Assembly (NCBI RefSeq): GCF_003014735.1
Contig: NZ_PYAX01000002.1
Location: 186,001 to 250,000, forward strand
Source: Saccharothrix carnea
GTDB lineage: Bacteria > Actinomycetota > Actinomycetes > Mycobacteriales > Pseudonocardiaceae
DNA: 64,000 nucleotides
Reading direction: 5' to 3'
Of the stretch, positions 1 to 8,046 are shown one piece after another; position 1 is the stretch's first letter; each line of letters begins with the position of its first letter. The notes below the pieces were generated by a model. That model did no database searches. It was not told where the DNA came from and worked only from the letters and a program-made list of their open reading frames with translations. The position numbers and the translations under genes were made by a program.

Positions 1-1680
1 TTCGCCGAGCGCGGCCAGTGGTACCGCAACCTGTGGGACGCCTCGACCGGCCACTTCCGCCCCCGCACGGCCGAGGGCACGTGGGTGACGCCGTACAACC
101 CGGTCGACGCGGGCCACCAGTTCCACGAGGGCGGCGCGTTCCAGTACCAGTGGCTGGTGCCGCAGGACCCGAACGGCCTGGTGCGGCTCATGGGCGGCCG
201 GCGGGCGACCGAGCAGCGGCTCGACGCGTTCTTCGCCTACGACAAGCTGCTCGCCGACCCGGCCGGAACCGTGCGCGAGGACTGGATCACCCAGCCCTAC
301 GACTACTACGGCAAGCCGACCTACAACCCGAACAACGAACCGGACCTGCTCGCGCCGTACTTCTACCTGTCCACCGGCACGCCCGCGAAGACGGCGACCG
401 TGGTGCGCGCGGCGATGACGTTGTTCACCACCGGCCCGGACGGCATGACCGGCAACGACGACCTGGGCACGATGTCGGCGTGGTACGTGTTCTCGTCGCT
501 CGGCCTGTACCCGACCATGAGCGGCGGCGACTTCCTGGCGTTGTCCAGCCCCCAGTTCCCGGGCGCGACCGTCCGAACGGGACAGCGGACGTTGACCATC
601 ACCGCGCCGGGTGCCAGTGACGCCAACCGGTACGTGCAGCGGGTGTCGTTCAACGGTCGGGACGTGCGCAAGACATGGCTGGACTGGGACACCGTGGCGG
701 GTGGCGGCACGTTGGCGCACCAGCTCGGGACCACGCCGTCGTCGTGGGGCACGGACCCGGGCGCCGAGCCGCCGTCGATCAACCGGGCGCAGGCCGATGG
801 TCGGCGGCACGTCGACGCGTCGTTGCGGCAGGCGTCGGCGGTGGTGCCGACGGCGGACACCCCGCAGACCGTGTCGCTGACGCTGGACGTGCTCGCCCAG
901 GCACCCGGCGCGGTGCCGGTCGGGGTGACAGCGAGCGGGCCGGACGGCTGGTCGGTGACCGCCACGCCGCAGCTGCTGATCAAGTCCGAGAGGGTGCCGA
1001 CCCAGCGGACGGTGCCGGTGGAGGTGACGGTGCCCGCGGGCACGCCGATCGGCCGTTACCCCGTGCGGGTGACCGTGTCCGGGCCGAACACCGTGGTGCG
1101 TGAGGCGGTGGTCGAGGTCCGGCGGGCGGCGACGTGCGCGGTGGCGGGCGAGCAGTGCGCGGTGGACCTCACCGGCGAGCTGAACCACGACGGCACGGCC
1201 ACGGTCGCGGCGCCGGACCAGGGCAACTTCGACGGCTCGGGCTGGAGCTACGACGCCGCGCTGCTGCCCGCCGCGGGCCCGGTGGTGCTGGGCGGCGTGA
1301 CCTACCAGGCGCCGGACGCGTCCGGGACGGCGGCGAACTTCGTCGAGGCACGGGGTCAGGCGATGCTGCTGCCCGCCGGGGAGTACGGCTCGCTGCGGCT
1401 CGTGGCGGCGTCGCACAACGGCCCGGTGACCGGGGCCGTGACCGTCCGGTACGCCGATGGCAGCACCGCGGAGGTGCCGATGACGGTCGGCGACTGGGCG
1501 GGTTCCGGCGGCACGGTGCTGGTCGAGATGCCGCACCGGATCAAGGCGGGGCAGGGCGTGGACGGCCCGCCGGTGCGCCTGTTCGGGCTGTCCCTGGCGC
1601 TCGACCCGGCCAAGGCCGTGCACTCCGTGACGCTGCCGGACGACCCGCGGGTGGAGGTGTACGCGATCACGCTGGCCTGA
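1..1680 (+). CDS. GH92-family glycosidase, 3' part (5' end outside window)
   Basis: The reading frame is open from base 1, so only the C-terminal 559 residues are present. The first ~215 residues resemble the C-terminal catalytic part of GH92 alpha-mannosidase-like enzymes, with the stretches 'VDAGHQFHEGGAFQYQW', 'GNDDLGTMSAWYVFSSLGLY' and 'SPQFPGATV'. GH92 enzymes are usually secreted exo-mannosidases that trim alpha-mannosides from glycans. A beta-rich segment follows (about residues 275-375) that resembles NEW3/NPCBM-associated accessory domains. A last ~180-residue beta-rich module with two Cys follows that. Accessory domains fit an extracellular enzyme, but the signal peptide would lie outside the window. 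A second GH92-type gene begins at the far end of the window. The family call is confident; the substrate is not established. Confidence 0.85.
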   Translation, partial: FAERGQWYRNLWDASTGHFRPRTAEGTWVTPYNPVDAGHQFHEGGAFQYQWLVPQDPNGLVRLMGGRRATEQRLDAFFAYDKLLADPAGTVREDWITQPYDYYGKPTYNPNNEPDLLAPYFYLSTGTPAKTATVVRAAMTLFTTGPDGMTGNDDLGTMSAWYVFSSLGLYPTMSGGDFLALSSPQFPGATVRTGQRTLTITAPGASDANRYVQRVSFNGRDVRKTWLDWDTVAGGGTLAHQLGTTPSSWGTDPGAEPPSINRAQADGRRHVDASLRQASAVVPTADTPQTVSLTLDVLAQAPGAVPVGVTASGPDGWSVTATPQLLIKSERVPTQRTVPVEVTVPAGTPIGRYPVRVTVSGPNTVVREAVVEVRRAATCAVAGEQCAVDLTGELNHDGTATVAAPDQGNFDGSGWSYDAALLPAAGPVVLGGVTYQAPDASGTAANFVEARGQAMLLPAGEYGSLRLVAASHNGPVTGAVTVRYADGSTAEVPMTVGDWAGSGGTVLVEMPHRIKAGQGVDGPPVRLFGLSLALDPAKAVHSVTLPDDPRVEVYAITLA

Positions 1681-1702
1681 GCCGCTGGGGCATGATGCCC
1701 GG

Positions 1703-1906
1703 GTGGGACTCGAGGACGACCCGTTCGACTGGCGGGTGACGAAGGACGGCCAGGTGCTGGTGTCGCGGGGCGGGCGCACGGTGACGACCGTGCGCGGCCC
1801 CGCGGCGGCCAAGCTGCTCGGTGGGCTGGAGCGTGCCGACGCCGGTGGTGCCCAGCAGTTGCTCGCCAGGGTGACCGGCAACTACAAGCGCGGCAACGAG
1901 CGGTGA
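1703..1906 (+). CDS. Small conserved actinobacterial protein (67 aa), unknown function
   Basis: GTG start 22 bases after the preceding stop. The product is 67 residues with a 'DPFDWRVTKDGQVLVSRGGR' start, a 'TTVRGPAAAKLL' middle and a basic 'NYKRGNER' end. The pattern of short beta-strands followed by a helix, and the composition, look like a genuine small cytosolic protein of a type I recall as widespread in actinomycetes. It has no signal peptide and no catalytic motif. The short gap suggests it could be co-transcribed with the glycosidase, but no shared role is evident. I do not assign a function. Confidence 0.6.
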   Translation: MGLEDDPFDWRVTKDGQVLVSRGGRTVTTVRGPAAAKLLGGLERADAGGAQQLLARVTGNYKRGNER

Positions 1907-2038
1907 TCCGCCACCCGGCCGTGGTTCGTGGTACCGCACGCGGAGGTTTGCCGGTCGGCGAAGCAGGGAACCGGTACGTGACCGGCGACCGCCGGTGATC
2001 TTGTGTGCTGGGCACTGCCGTGATGGGCGAGGGGCGGA

Positions 2039-2398
2039 ATGGGTCTGCAGATTGCCGGTGACGATGTGGTCGTGTCGCTCAAGCGGCTGGGGTCGGTCTC
2101 GGTGCTGGTGGTGCGAGGCTGTGTCGACGGACGGACTGCTCCGGTGTTGCGGGAGCACCTGGACGTGGTGGTGGGTGATGTGGTGGTCGACCTGAGCGAG
2201 GTGTCCTTCTTCTCGGCGGCCGGCGCGGCGGTGCTGTCGTCGGCGGGCCGGGACGTCCGGCTCCACGTGGTCGTGACCCCGCTGATCCGCCAGGTCCTGC
2301 ACGCGGCGGGCGTGGTCGGCCGGCTCGACCTGTACGACTTCCCCGCGGAGGCGGAGGAGGAGGCTGCGGCGGCGCGTCCGCTGCTGCTGGTCGGCTGA
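2039..2398 (+). CDS. STAS-domain protein (anti-sigma factor antagonist type)
   Basis: 119 residues. The core 'VVVDLSEVSFFSAAGAAVL' (about residues 54-72) matches the STAS signature seen in SpoIIAA/RsbV-like anti-sigma antagonists, where a Ser in a D-S-S/A-G context is normally phosphorylated. Here the motif reads F-S-A-A-G, so Ser58-61 region residues could serve as the phospho-acceptor, but the canonical 'DSSG' is degenerate. Such proteins bind an anti-sigma kinase to release a sigma factor. No partner kinase or sigma gene is adjacent, so it would be an orphan. The C-terminus has an acidic Glu/Ala run. A strong hairpin follows the stop codon. Confidence 0.75.
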   Translation: MGLQIAGDDVVVSLKRLGSVSVLVVRGCVDGRTAPVLREHLDVVVGDVVVDLSEVSFFSAAGAAVLSSAGRDVRLHVVVTPLIRQVLHAAGVVGRLDLYDFPAEAEEEAAAARPLLLVG

Positions 2399-2404
2399 CG
2401 ATCC

Positions 2405-2435
2405 GGTCCTGCCGCGCCTCGTGCGCGGCAGGACC
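2405..2435 (+). terminator. Strong hairpin terminator after STAS gene
   Basis: Perfect 13-bp inverted repeat (GGTCCTGCCGCGC, 2405-2417, with its complement at 2423-2435) and a 5-base loop, starting 7 bases after the STAS stop codon. The tail is only weakly T-rich (TGGTTTG), as is usual in actinomycetes. Confidence 0.75.
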
Positions 2436-2441
2436 TGGTTT

Positions 2442-2463
2442 GCCTTGACGTCGACGTCAAGGC
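2442..2463. promoter_or_regulatory. Perfect 22-bp palindrome upstream of the LLM oxidoreductase
   Basis: A perfect palindrome with half-site GCCTTGACGTC spans 2442-2463 and ends 15 bases before the ATG at 2479. The half-site contains TTGACGTC on both strands, so it could overlap a -35 element. The CCTTGAC...GTCAAGG form recalls MerR-family operators, but no MerR gene lies nearby, so the regulator would act from elsewhere. Confidence 0.6.
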
Positions 2464-2478
2464 CTACCGTCGCCGATC

Positions 2479-3333
2479 ATGAGATTCGCCGTCAGCTACA
2501 GCACGCCGTACTTCGGCGTCGACCCCGACCGGATGGCCGGTTACGCCCGGCACGCCGAGGAGTGCGGTTTCGAGGCGTTCTACGTGCCGGAGCACATCGC
2601 GGTGTACCCGGGCGCCACGGTCGGCACGCACGAGATCCCGCCCGCGCTGCCCTACGCCGACCCGCTCGACTGCCTGGCCTTCGTCGCGGCGGCCACGCAC
2701 CGGATCTTGCTCGGTACCGGCGTGCTGCTGGTGCCGTACCACCACCCGGTGGTCCTGGCCAAGCGACTGGCGACGGTCGACGTGCTGTCGAAGGGCCGGA
2801 TGCGGCTGCTGACCGTGGGGCTGGGCACGTTGCCGGGTGAGGCGAAGGCGGTCGGGGTGGACTTCGGCACGCGCGGTCGCCGGGCCGATGAAGCGATCGA
2901 CGTGGTGCGGTTGTTGTGGGAGGGCGGTGAGGAGGGCGTGAGCTTCGCCGGGGAGTTCTTCGCCTTCGAGAACCTGTGCAGCTTCCCGAAACCGCTCGGG
3001 ACGAGGCACCTGCCGGTCCACGTCGGCGGTTCGAGCCGGGCCGCCGCACGTCGGGCCGGACGCCGCGGTGACGGCTACTTCCCGGGCGGGATGCTCATGC
3101 CGGACGAACGCGCGCTCCAGTGGGACCTCGTGCGCTCGACCGCGATCGGGGCCGGTCGTGACCCGGATGCGTTGGACTACACGCGGTGGGGCTCGATCGA
3201 GATGTCCGCGGACGCGGTGGAGGCGTTCGCCGAGCAGGGCGTGACCCGGATCGTGGTGAGCGCGACCAGCGCTGACCCGGCCGAGCAGCGCGACCAGCTG
3301 TCGTCGTTCGCCGAACGGTTCGGGCTGGGGTGA
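2479..3333 (+). CDS. LLM-class F420-dependent oxidoreductase
   Basis: 284 residues, typical for the F420-dependent luciferase-like monooxygenase group with a TIM-barrel fold. Visible family features are the N-terminal strand 'MRFAVSYSTPYFG', 'GYARHAEECGFEAFYVPEHI' (helix 1 and strand 2), 'THRILLGTGVLLVPYHHPVVLAKRLATVD', and 'GRMRLLTVGLG' followed by a 'RGRRADEAIDVVRLLW' helix. It presumably uses reduced F420 or FMN to reduce or oxidise a small molecule; the substrate cannot be told from sequence. The ATG lies just downstream of a perfect palindrome, so it is probably controlled by a dedicated repressor or activator encoded elsewhere. It converges on the ABC genes and shares a hairpin terminator with them. 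Confidence 0.85.
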   Translation: MRFAVSYSTPYFGVDPDRMAGYARHAEECGFEAFYVPEHIAVYPGATVGTHEIPPALPYADPLDCLAFVAAATHRILLGTGVLLVPYHHPVVLAKRLATVDVLSKGRMRLLTVGLGTLPGEAKAVGVDFGTRGRRADEAIDVVRLLWEGGEEGVSFAGEFFAFENLCSFPKPLGTRHLPVHVGGSSRAAARRAGRRGDGYFPGGMLMPDERALQWDLVRSTAIGAGRDPDALDYTRWGSIEMSADAVEAFAEQGVTRIVVSATSADPAEQRDQLSSFAERFGLG

Positions 3334-3334
3334 C

Positions 3335-3367
3335 GTGCCTCGGCAGCGGGTCCCGCTGCCGAGGCAC
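3335..3367. terminator. Shared bidirectional terminator between convergent genes
   Basis: Perfect 15-bp stem (GTGCCTCGGCAGCGG and its complement) with a 3-base loop, beginning one base after the oxidoreductase stop and 6 bases before the end of the convergent ABC gene. The symmetry suits termination from both sides. Confidence 0.8.
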
Positions 3368-3373
3368 GCACGG

Positions 3374-5233
3374 TCAGACGGCGGCGGCGAACTGGGCGGC
3401 GTACAGGCGGTGGTAGGCGCCCTTGGCGGCCATCAGCTCGTCGTGGCTGCCCTGTTCCACGATCCGCCCCGACTCCATCACCAGGATCACGTCGGCGTCG
3501 CGGATGGTCGACAGCCGGTGGGCGATGACGAAGCTCGTCCGCGACGACCGCAGGGCCGCCATGGCGTGCTGCACCAACGACTCCGTGCGGGTGTCCACCG
3601 AACTGGTCGCCTCGTCCAGGATCAGCAGCGACGGGTTGGCCAGGAACGCCCGGGCGATGGTCAGCAGCTGCTTCTCGCCCGCGCTGACGTTCGTGGCCTC
3701 CTCGTCGATGACCGTGTCGTAGCCGTCCGGCAGGGTGCGCACGAACCGGTCGACGTAGGTGGCGCGGGCCGCGGCGATGATCTCCTCCTCGGTGGCCGAG
3801 GAGTTGCCGTAGGCGATGTTGTCGCGGATCGTGCCGCCGAACAGCCAGGTGTCCTGCAGCACCATGCCGGTCTGCGACCGAAGGTCCTCCCGCTTCAACG
3901 CGGTGATGTCCACTCCGTCGAGCGTGATGCGGCCCGCGTCCAGCTCGTAGAACCGCATGATCAGGTTGACCAGGGTGGTCTTGCCGGCGCCGGTCGGGCC
4001 GACGATCGCCACGGTCTGGCCCGGCTCGGCCACCAGCGACAGGTCCTCGATCAGCGGCTGCTCGGGCCGGTAGGAGAAGCTGACGTGCTCGAACTCCACC
4101 CGACCACGTCGCTCGGCGGGCAGCGACGCCTCCGCCGGGTCCGGCTCCTGCTCCTCGGCGTCGAGCAGCTCGAACACCCGCTCGGCCGATGCGACACCGG
4201 ACTGCATCAGGTTCGCCATCGACGCCACCTGGGTCAGCGGCTGGGTGAACTGGCGGGAGTACTGGATGAACGCCTGCACCTCGCCCAGGCTCATCGCGCC
4301 GGACGTGATGCGCAGCCCGCCGACCACCGCCACGGCGACGTAGCTGACGTTCGACAGGAACATCATCATCGGCATGATCAGCCCGGACACGAACTGCGCG
4401 CCCATCGCCGAGCCGAGCAGCTCGTCGTTGCGGCGCTCGAACTCCGCCTCCGCCTCGCGCTGCCTGCCGAAGACCTTCACCAGCTGGTGGCCGGTGAACG
4501 ACTCCTCGATGTGGGCGTTCAACGCGCCGGTGTGCTTCCACTGCGCGACGAACAACGCCTGCGACCGCTTGCGGATCCGCCCGGTGGCCACGACGGAGAT
4601 CGGGATGAGCAGCAACGCGATCAGCGTCAGCAGCGGCGAGATGGTCAGCATCATCACGAGCACGCCCACGACGGTCAGCAGCGACGTCAGCAGCTGGCTC
4701 AGCGTCTGCTGCAACGTGGTCGACACGTTGTCGATGTCGTTGGTGACGCGGGACAGCAGCTCGCCGCGGGGCTGGCCGTCGAAGTAGCGCAGCGGCAGCC
4801 GGTGGATCTTGTCCTCGACGTCGGAGCGCAGCCGGAACACGAAGCGCTGCACGACGTTGTTCAGCACCCGGCCCTGCCACCAGCCGAACACCGAGGACAC
4901 CACGTACAGGCCCATCACCCACAGCAGCACGGTGGCCAGGCCGCCGAAGTCGATGCCCGCGCCCGGTGTGCCGCGCATCCTGGCCAGGACGCCGTTGAAG
5001 ATGATGTCGGTGGCCTGGCCGAGGATCTTCGGACCGGCCACGGAGAACGCCACGCTGATGACGCCGAGCGCGACCACGACGAGCAGCGCGAGCCGTTCGG
5101 CGCGCATCCGCCGGACGAGCCTGCGCGCGGACGGGCCGAAGTTCTCGGCCTTGCCCATCGGCATGCCCATGCCGGGCATGCCGCCGCCCATCCGGGGCGG
5201 GGGAGCGGATCGACCGGTGGTGGGTGCGCTCAT
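3374..5233 (-). CDS. ABC exporter half-transporter, catalytically complete NBD
   Basis: 619 residues: a Met/Gly/Pro-rich cytosolic N-terminus (~45 residues), a six-helix type-1 exporter membrane domain (about 50-340), then a nucleotide-binding domain. The NBD shows Walker A 'GPTGAGKT', Q-loop 'GMVLQDTWLF', signature 'NVSAGEKQLL' (a variant of LSGGQ), Walker B 'LLILDEATSS' with the catalytic Glu, and H-loop 'AHRLSTI'. Its ATG overlaps the stop codon of the upstream partner (ATGA), so the two subunits are translationally coupled and almost certainly form a heterodimer. Paired exporters of this type move lipids, drugs or peptides; the cargo is unknown. The divergent TetR gene (7069-7698) probably represses the pair. 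Confidence 0.9.
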   Translation of the reverse strand: MSAPTTGRSAPPPRMGGGMPGMGMPMGKAENFGPSARRLVRRMRAERLALLVVVALGVISVAFSVAGPKILGQATDIIFNGVLARMRGTPGAGIDFGGLATVLLWVMGLYVVSSVFGWWQGRVLNNVVQRFVFRLRSDVEDKIHRLPLRYFDGQPRGELLSRVTNDIDNVSTTLQQTLSQLLTSLLTVVGVLVMMLTISPLLTLIALLLIPISVVATGRIRKRSQALFVAQWKHTGALNAHIEESFTGHQLVKVFGRQREAEAEFERRNDELLGSAMGAQFVSGLIMPMMMFLSNVSYVAVAVVGGLRITSGAMSLGEVQAFIQYSRQFTQPLTQVASMANLMQSGVASAERVFELLDAEEQEPDPAEASLPAERRGRVEFEHVSFSYRPEQPLIEDLSLVAEPGQTVAIVGPTGAGKTTLVNLIMRFYELDAGRITLDGVDITALKREDLRSQTGMVLQDTWLFGGTIRDNIAYGNSSATEEEIIAAARATYVDRFVRTLPDGYDTVIDEEATNVSAGEKQLLTIARAFLANPSLLILDEATSSVDTRTESLVQHAMAALRSSRTSFVIAHRLSTIRDADVILVMESGRIVEQGSHDELMAAKGAYHRLYAAQFAAAV

Positions 5234-6963
5234 GCCGCCTGCTCCGAGGTCAGCTGCGACTCCACGATCTCCACGTAGGTGGGGCAGGAGTCCAGCAGTT
5301 CGTGGTGGGTGCCGATGCCGACGACGGTGCCGCCGTCGAGCACCACGATCCGGTCGGCGTCCAGGATCGTGGAGACGCGCTGGGCCACGACCACCACGAC
5401 GGCGTCACGGGTGTGCGGTCGCAGCGCGGCGCGCAGCCGTGCGTCGGTGGACAGGTCCAGTGCCGAGAACGCGTCGTCGAACAGGTAGATGTCGGGTTTG
5501 CGCACCAACGCGCGGGCGATCGAGAGCCGCTGCCGCTGGCCGCCGGAGACGTTCGTGCCGCCCTGGGCGATCTCCGCCTCCAGGCCGCCGGGCATCTCCG
5601 CCACGAAGTCGCGCGCCTGCGCGATCTCCAACGCCTCCCACAGCTCCTCGTCGGTGGCCTCGGGCCTGCCGTAGCGGAGGTTGGACGCCACCGTGCCGGT
5701 GAACAGGTACGGCCGCTGCGGCACCAGCCCGATGCGCCCGCACAGCGCGTCGGTGTCGATGTCGCGGACGTCGACGCCGTTGACGAGCACACCGCCGCCG
5801 GTCACGTCGATCAGCCGCGGCACGAGGTTGAGCAGGGTGGTCTTGCCGGTGCCGGTGCTGCCGATGACCGCCGTCCGCTGCCCGGCCTCGGCGCGGAAGC
5901 CGATGTCGCGCAGCACCGGCTCGTCGGCGCCGGGGTAGCGGAACTCGGCGGCGCGGAACTCCACCGACGTCTGCCGGGGCAGTTCGAGCAGCGGCGCGGT
6001 CGGCGGCAGGACCGACGACTCGGTCTCGAGCACCTCGTTGATCCGCTCGGCGCTCACCGCGGCACGCGGGACCATCATCGAGATGAAGGTCGCGAACATC
6101 ACCGCCATGAGGATCTGCATCAGGTAGCTCAGGAACGCCGTCAGCGCGCCGATCTGCATCTCGCCGCTGTCCACGCGGAACGCGCCGAACCACAGCACGG
6201 CCACGCTGGAGGCGTTGAGCAGCAGCATCACCACCGGGAAGATCAACGCCTGGAGCCGTCCGACGCGCAGCGCGGTGTCGGTGAGCGCGCCGTTGACGTC
6301 GGCGAAGCGCTGGGTCTCCGCGCGTTCCCGGACGAACGCCCGCACCACGCGGATACCCGCCAACTGCTCCCGCAGCACCCGGTTGACCTCGTCGATGCGC
6401 TCCTGCATGAGCCGGAACTGCGGGACCATGCGGATCACGATGAGGCCGACCGCGATCGCCAGCGCCGGCACGCAGACCACGAGCAGCCAGGACAGGCCGA
6501 CGTCCTCGCGCAGCGCCATCACGATGCCCGCCACGCACATGATCGGCGCGTTGACCAGCATCGTGCAGCCCATCACCACGAGCAGTTGGACCTGCTGCAC
6601 GTCGTTGGTGGTCCGGGTGATCAGTGACGACGGCCCCAGCGTGGCGACCTCGCGCGCGGAGAACTCGCCGACGCGGTGGAAGACGGCCGCGCGGACGTCA
6701 CGGCCGAAGCTCATCGCGATGCGGGCGCTGTAGTAGACCGCGCCGATGGAGGCGAGGATCTGGACGACGGACACGGCGACCATCCAGCCGCCGGTGGACA
6801 GGATGTAGCCGGTGTCGCCGGCGGCGATGCCGAAGTCGATGATGTCGGCGTTGAGGCTCGGCAGGTACAGCGACGCGACGGTGCCGATCAGCTGTAGCAC
6901 GAGCACGACCGTCAGTTCACGTCTGTACGGCCGCAGGTGGGTACGCAGCAGGCGGCTCAGCAA
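5230..6963 (-). CDS. ABC exporter half-transporter, degenerate NBD partner
   Basis: 577 residues. The N-terminal six-helix exporter domain begins 'MLSRLLRTHLRPYRRELTVV'; the NBD shows Walker A 'GSTGTGKT' and a canonical signature 'NVSGGQRQRLSIARAL'. Two catalytic positions are altered: Walker B reads 'IYLFDDAFSALD', with Asp replacing the catalytic Glu, and the H-loop reads 'VAQRVSTI', with Gln replacing His. This asymmetry is the known pattern of heterodimeric exporters (for example BmrCD, TM287/288), in which only one of the two composite ATP sites hydrolyses. It is the first gene of the two-gene operon. Its leader (6964-7068) faces the TetR gene and carries twin operator-like repeats. Confidence 0.9.
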   Translation of the reverse strand: MLSRLLRTHLRPYRRELTVVLVLQLIGTVASLYLPSLNADIIDFGIAAGDTGYILSTGGWMVAVSVVQILASIGAVYYSARIAMSFGRDVRAAVFHRVGEFSAREVATLGPSSLITRTTNDVQQVQLLVVMGCTMLVNAPIMCVAGIVMALREDVGLSWLLVVCVPALAIAVGLIVIRMVPQFRLMQERIDEVNRVLREQLAGIRVVRAFVRERAETQRFADVNGALTDTALRVGRLQALIFPVVMLLLNASSVAVLWFGAFRVDSGEMQIGALTAFLSYLMQILMAVMFATFISMMVPRAAVSAERINEVLETESSVLPPTAPLLELPRQTSVEFRAAEFRYPGADEPVLRDIGFRAEAGQRTAVIGSTGTGKTTLLNLVPRLIDVTGGGVLVNGVDVRDIDTDALCGRIGLVPQRPYLFTGTVASNLRYGRPEATDEELWEALEIAQARDFVAEMPGGLEAEIAQGGTNVSGGQRQRLSIARALVRKPDIYLFDDAFSALDLSTDARLRAALRPHTRDAVVVVVAQRVSTILDADRIVVLDGGTVVGIGTHHELLDSCPTYVEIVESQLTSEQAA

Positions 6964-6976
6964 CGGTGTTCCCCCA

Positions 6977-7042
6977 TAAGAAACGGATCGTGTCTAACAT
7001 GTGCAAGGTAGACCCGTGCGATAAGAAACGCAAAGTATCTAA
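6977..7042. promoter_or_regulatory. Twin 21-bp operator-like repeats in ABC/TetR divergent region
   Basis: Two copies of TAAGAAAC-N5-GTRTCTAA lie at 6977-6997 and 7022-7042, with starts 45 bases apart. Each is an imperfect inverted repeat (6 of 8 positions pair), the usual form of a TetR-family operator. They lie between the divergent ABC operon and the tetR-like gene, so the simplest reading is autoregulation plus repression of the exporter. Confidence 0.7.
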
Positions 7043-7068
7043 AGAGTCGGTAAAGGCGTGAGGGCTCG

Positions 7069-7698
7069 GTGAGGGGCAGGGTGACGGGGACGAAGTCGCG
7101 CCGACGCGGCGCGCAGCTGGAGCAGGCCATCCTGGACGCGGCCTGGGACGAGCTGCGCGAGGTCGGCTACTCCCGGCTCACCATAGAGGCGGTGGCCGCC
7201 CGGGCGGGCACGAGCAAACCCGTCATCTACCGCCGTTGGGGCGGCCGGGCGGAGCTGGTGCTGGCCGCGTGGGCGCGCAACCTCCCCGTCGAACCCGAAC
7301 CGCCCGACACCGGCACGCTGCGCGGCGACCTGCACACGTTGTTCTCCCGCATCGCCCACCGGGCAGACACGATGATGAACGAGATGGTCGCGGGCGTGAT
7401 GGGTGAGGCGTTCCGCCACCCCGAGGTCGCCGCCCTGCTCGGCGAGCGCCTGGCCAACCCGTCACCGCTGACCGACACCGTGCGCACGATCGTGGACAAC
7501 GCCGTGCGCCGCGGTGAACTGCCGCCGGTCGACCTGCCGCCCCGGGTGCTGCGGCTGCCGCTCGACCTGATCCGCACCGAGTCGATGACCTGCGGCGTCC
7601 CGGCCGTCGACGAGACCGTGGAGTCGTTGGTGAACGACGTCTACGTGCCGTTGCTGCACGGGTTGGCCGCGGTGGGCGATGCGGTGGACCAGGGCTGA
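7069..7698 (+). CDS. TetR-family repressor of the ABC exporter
   Basis: 209 residues with an N-terminal helix-turn-helix: 'ILDAAWDELREVGYSRLTIEAVAARAGTSKPVIYRRW' (split here only for description), with the recognition helix around 'AGTSKPVIYRRW' and the family's typical 'LTIEAVAARAG' spacing. The rest is an all-helical ligand domain containing 'VAGVMGEAFRHPEVAALL', as in TetR_C proteins. GTG at 7069 is used; a second in-frame GTG at 7081 is possible. It is transcribed divergently from the ABC pair across two matching operator-like sites. By context it should sense a compound exported by that transporter. The inducer is unknown. Confidence 0.85.
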   Translation: MRGRVTGTKSRRRGAQLEQAILDAAWDELREVGYSRLTIEAVAARAGTSKPVIYRRWGGRAELVLAAWARNLPVEPEPPDTGTLRGDLHTLFSRIAHRADTMMNEMVAGVMGEAFRHPEVAALLGERLANPSPLTDTVRTIVDNAVRRGELPPVDLPPRVLRLPLDLIRTESMTCGVPAVDETVESLVNDVYVPLLHGLAAVGDAVDQG

Positions 7699-7920
7699 TC
7701 AGGGCCGGGCGACGCGGGCGAGTGCCCCGGTTTCCAGGGCGATCCACAGCGCGCCGTCCGGGCCGGTGGTGATCGCGTCCGGGCCGCCGTCGCGGTCGGT
7801 GACGGCGTGGGTCCCGATCGAGATGGCCATGGCGGGGTGTTCGGCCTCCTGCGGATCGGCGGCTGGACGGATTGGCTGGATCAGGGCGCCGCGCGACGTG
7901 TACGGGTCGGGTGTGCGGGG
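7699..7920 (-). pseudogene. C-terminal remnant of a virginiamycin B lyase-like (Vgb) propeller protein
   Basis: The minus strand reads '...GGPDAITTGPDGALWIALE' and ends 'TGALARVARP' then stop at 7701-7699. 'GPDGALW' blades are the hallmark of the Vgb/SMP-30-like seven-bladed propeller, in which the repeat recurs about every 42 residues. Only the last blade and some upstream sequence (about 70 residues) remain, with no credible start, so the gene is truncated. The stop lies immediately after the TetR stop on the opposite strand. Intact members are often near resistance regulators, which would fit the exporter context. Confidence 0.5.
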
Positions 7921-7980
7921 TAGTCCGGACTGGCCGTGTGCACGCGTGTCGACACGGTAGGCCGGCTTTCGGGCTGGCTG

Positions 7981-8040
7981 GGTCAGACTGGCGCGGAACG
8001 TTGAGCAAACCAGCCTCCGCGCCGGTCTGACCTCTTTTTT
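7981..8040 (+). terminator. Intrinsic terminator on the plus strand with long T-run
   Basis: A 17-bp stem with one wobble pair (7981-7997 with 8016-8032) is followed by TCTTTTTT (8033-8040). This is a textbook factor-independent terminator, rare in such GC-rich DNA. It reads on the plus strand, 282 bases beyond the TetR stop, while the genes around it run on the minus strand. It may end the TetR transcript (antisense to the Vgb remnant) or a small RNA. Confidence 0.75.
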
Positions 8041-8046
8041 GCCCTG

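Noticed and set aside
3335-6627. Plus-strand open frames opposite the ABC genes
   Set aside because: Mirror frames of the ABC coding sequence; His/Arg/Gln-rich and devoid of motifs.
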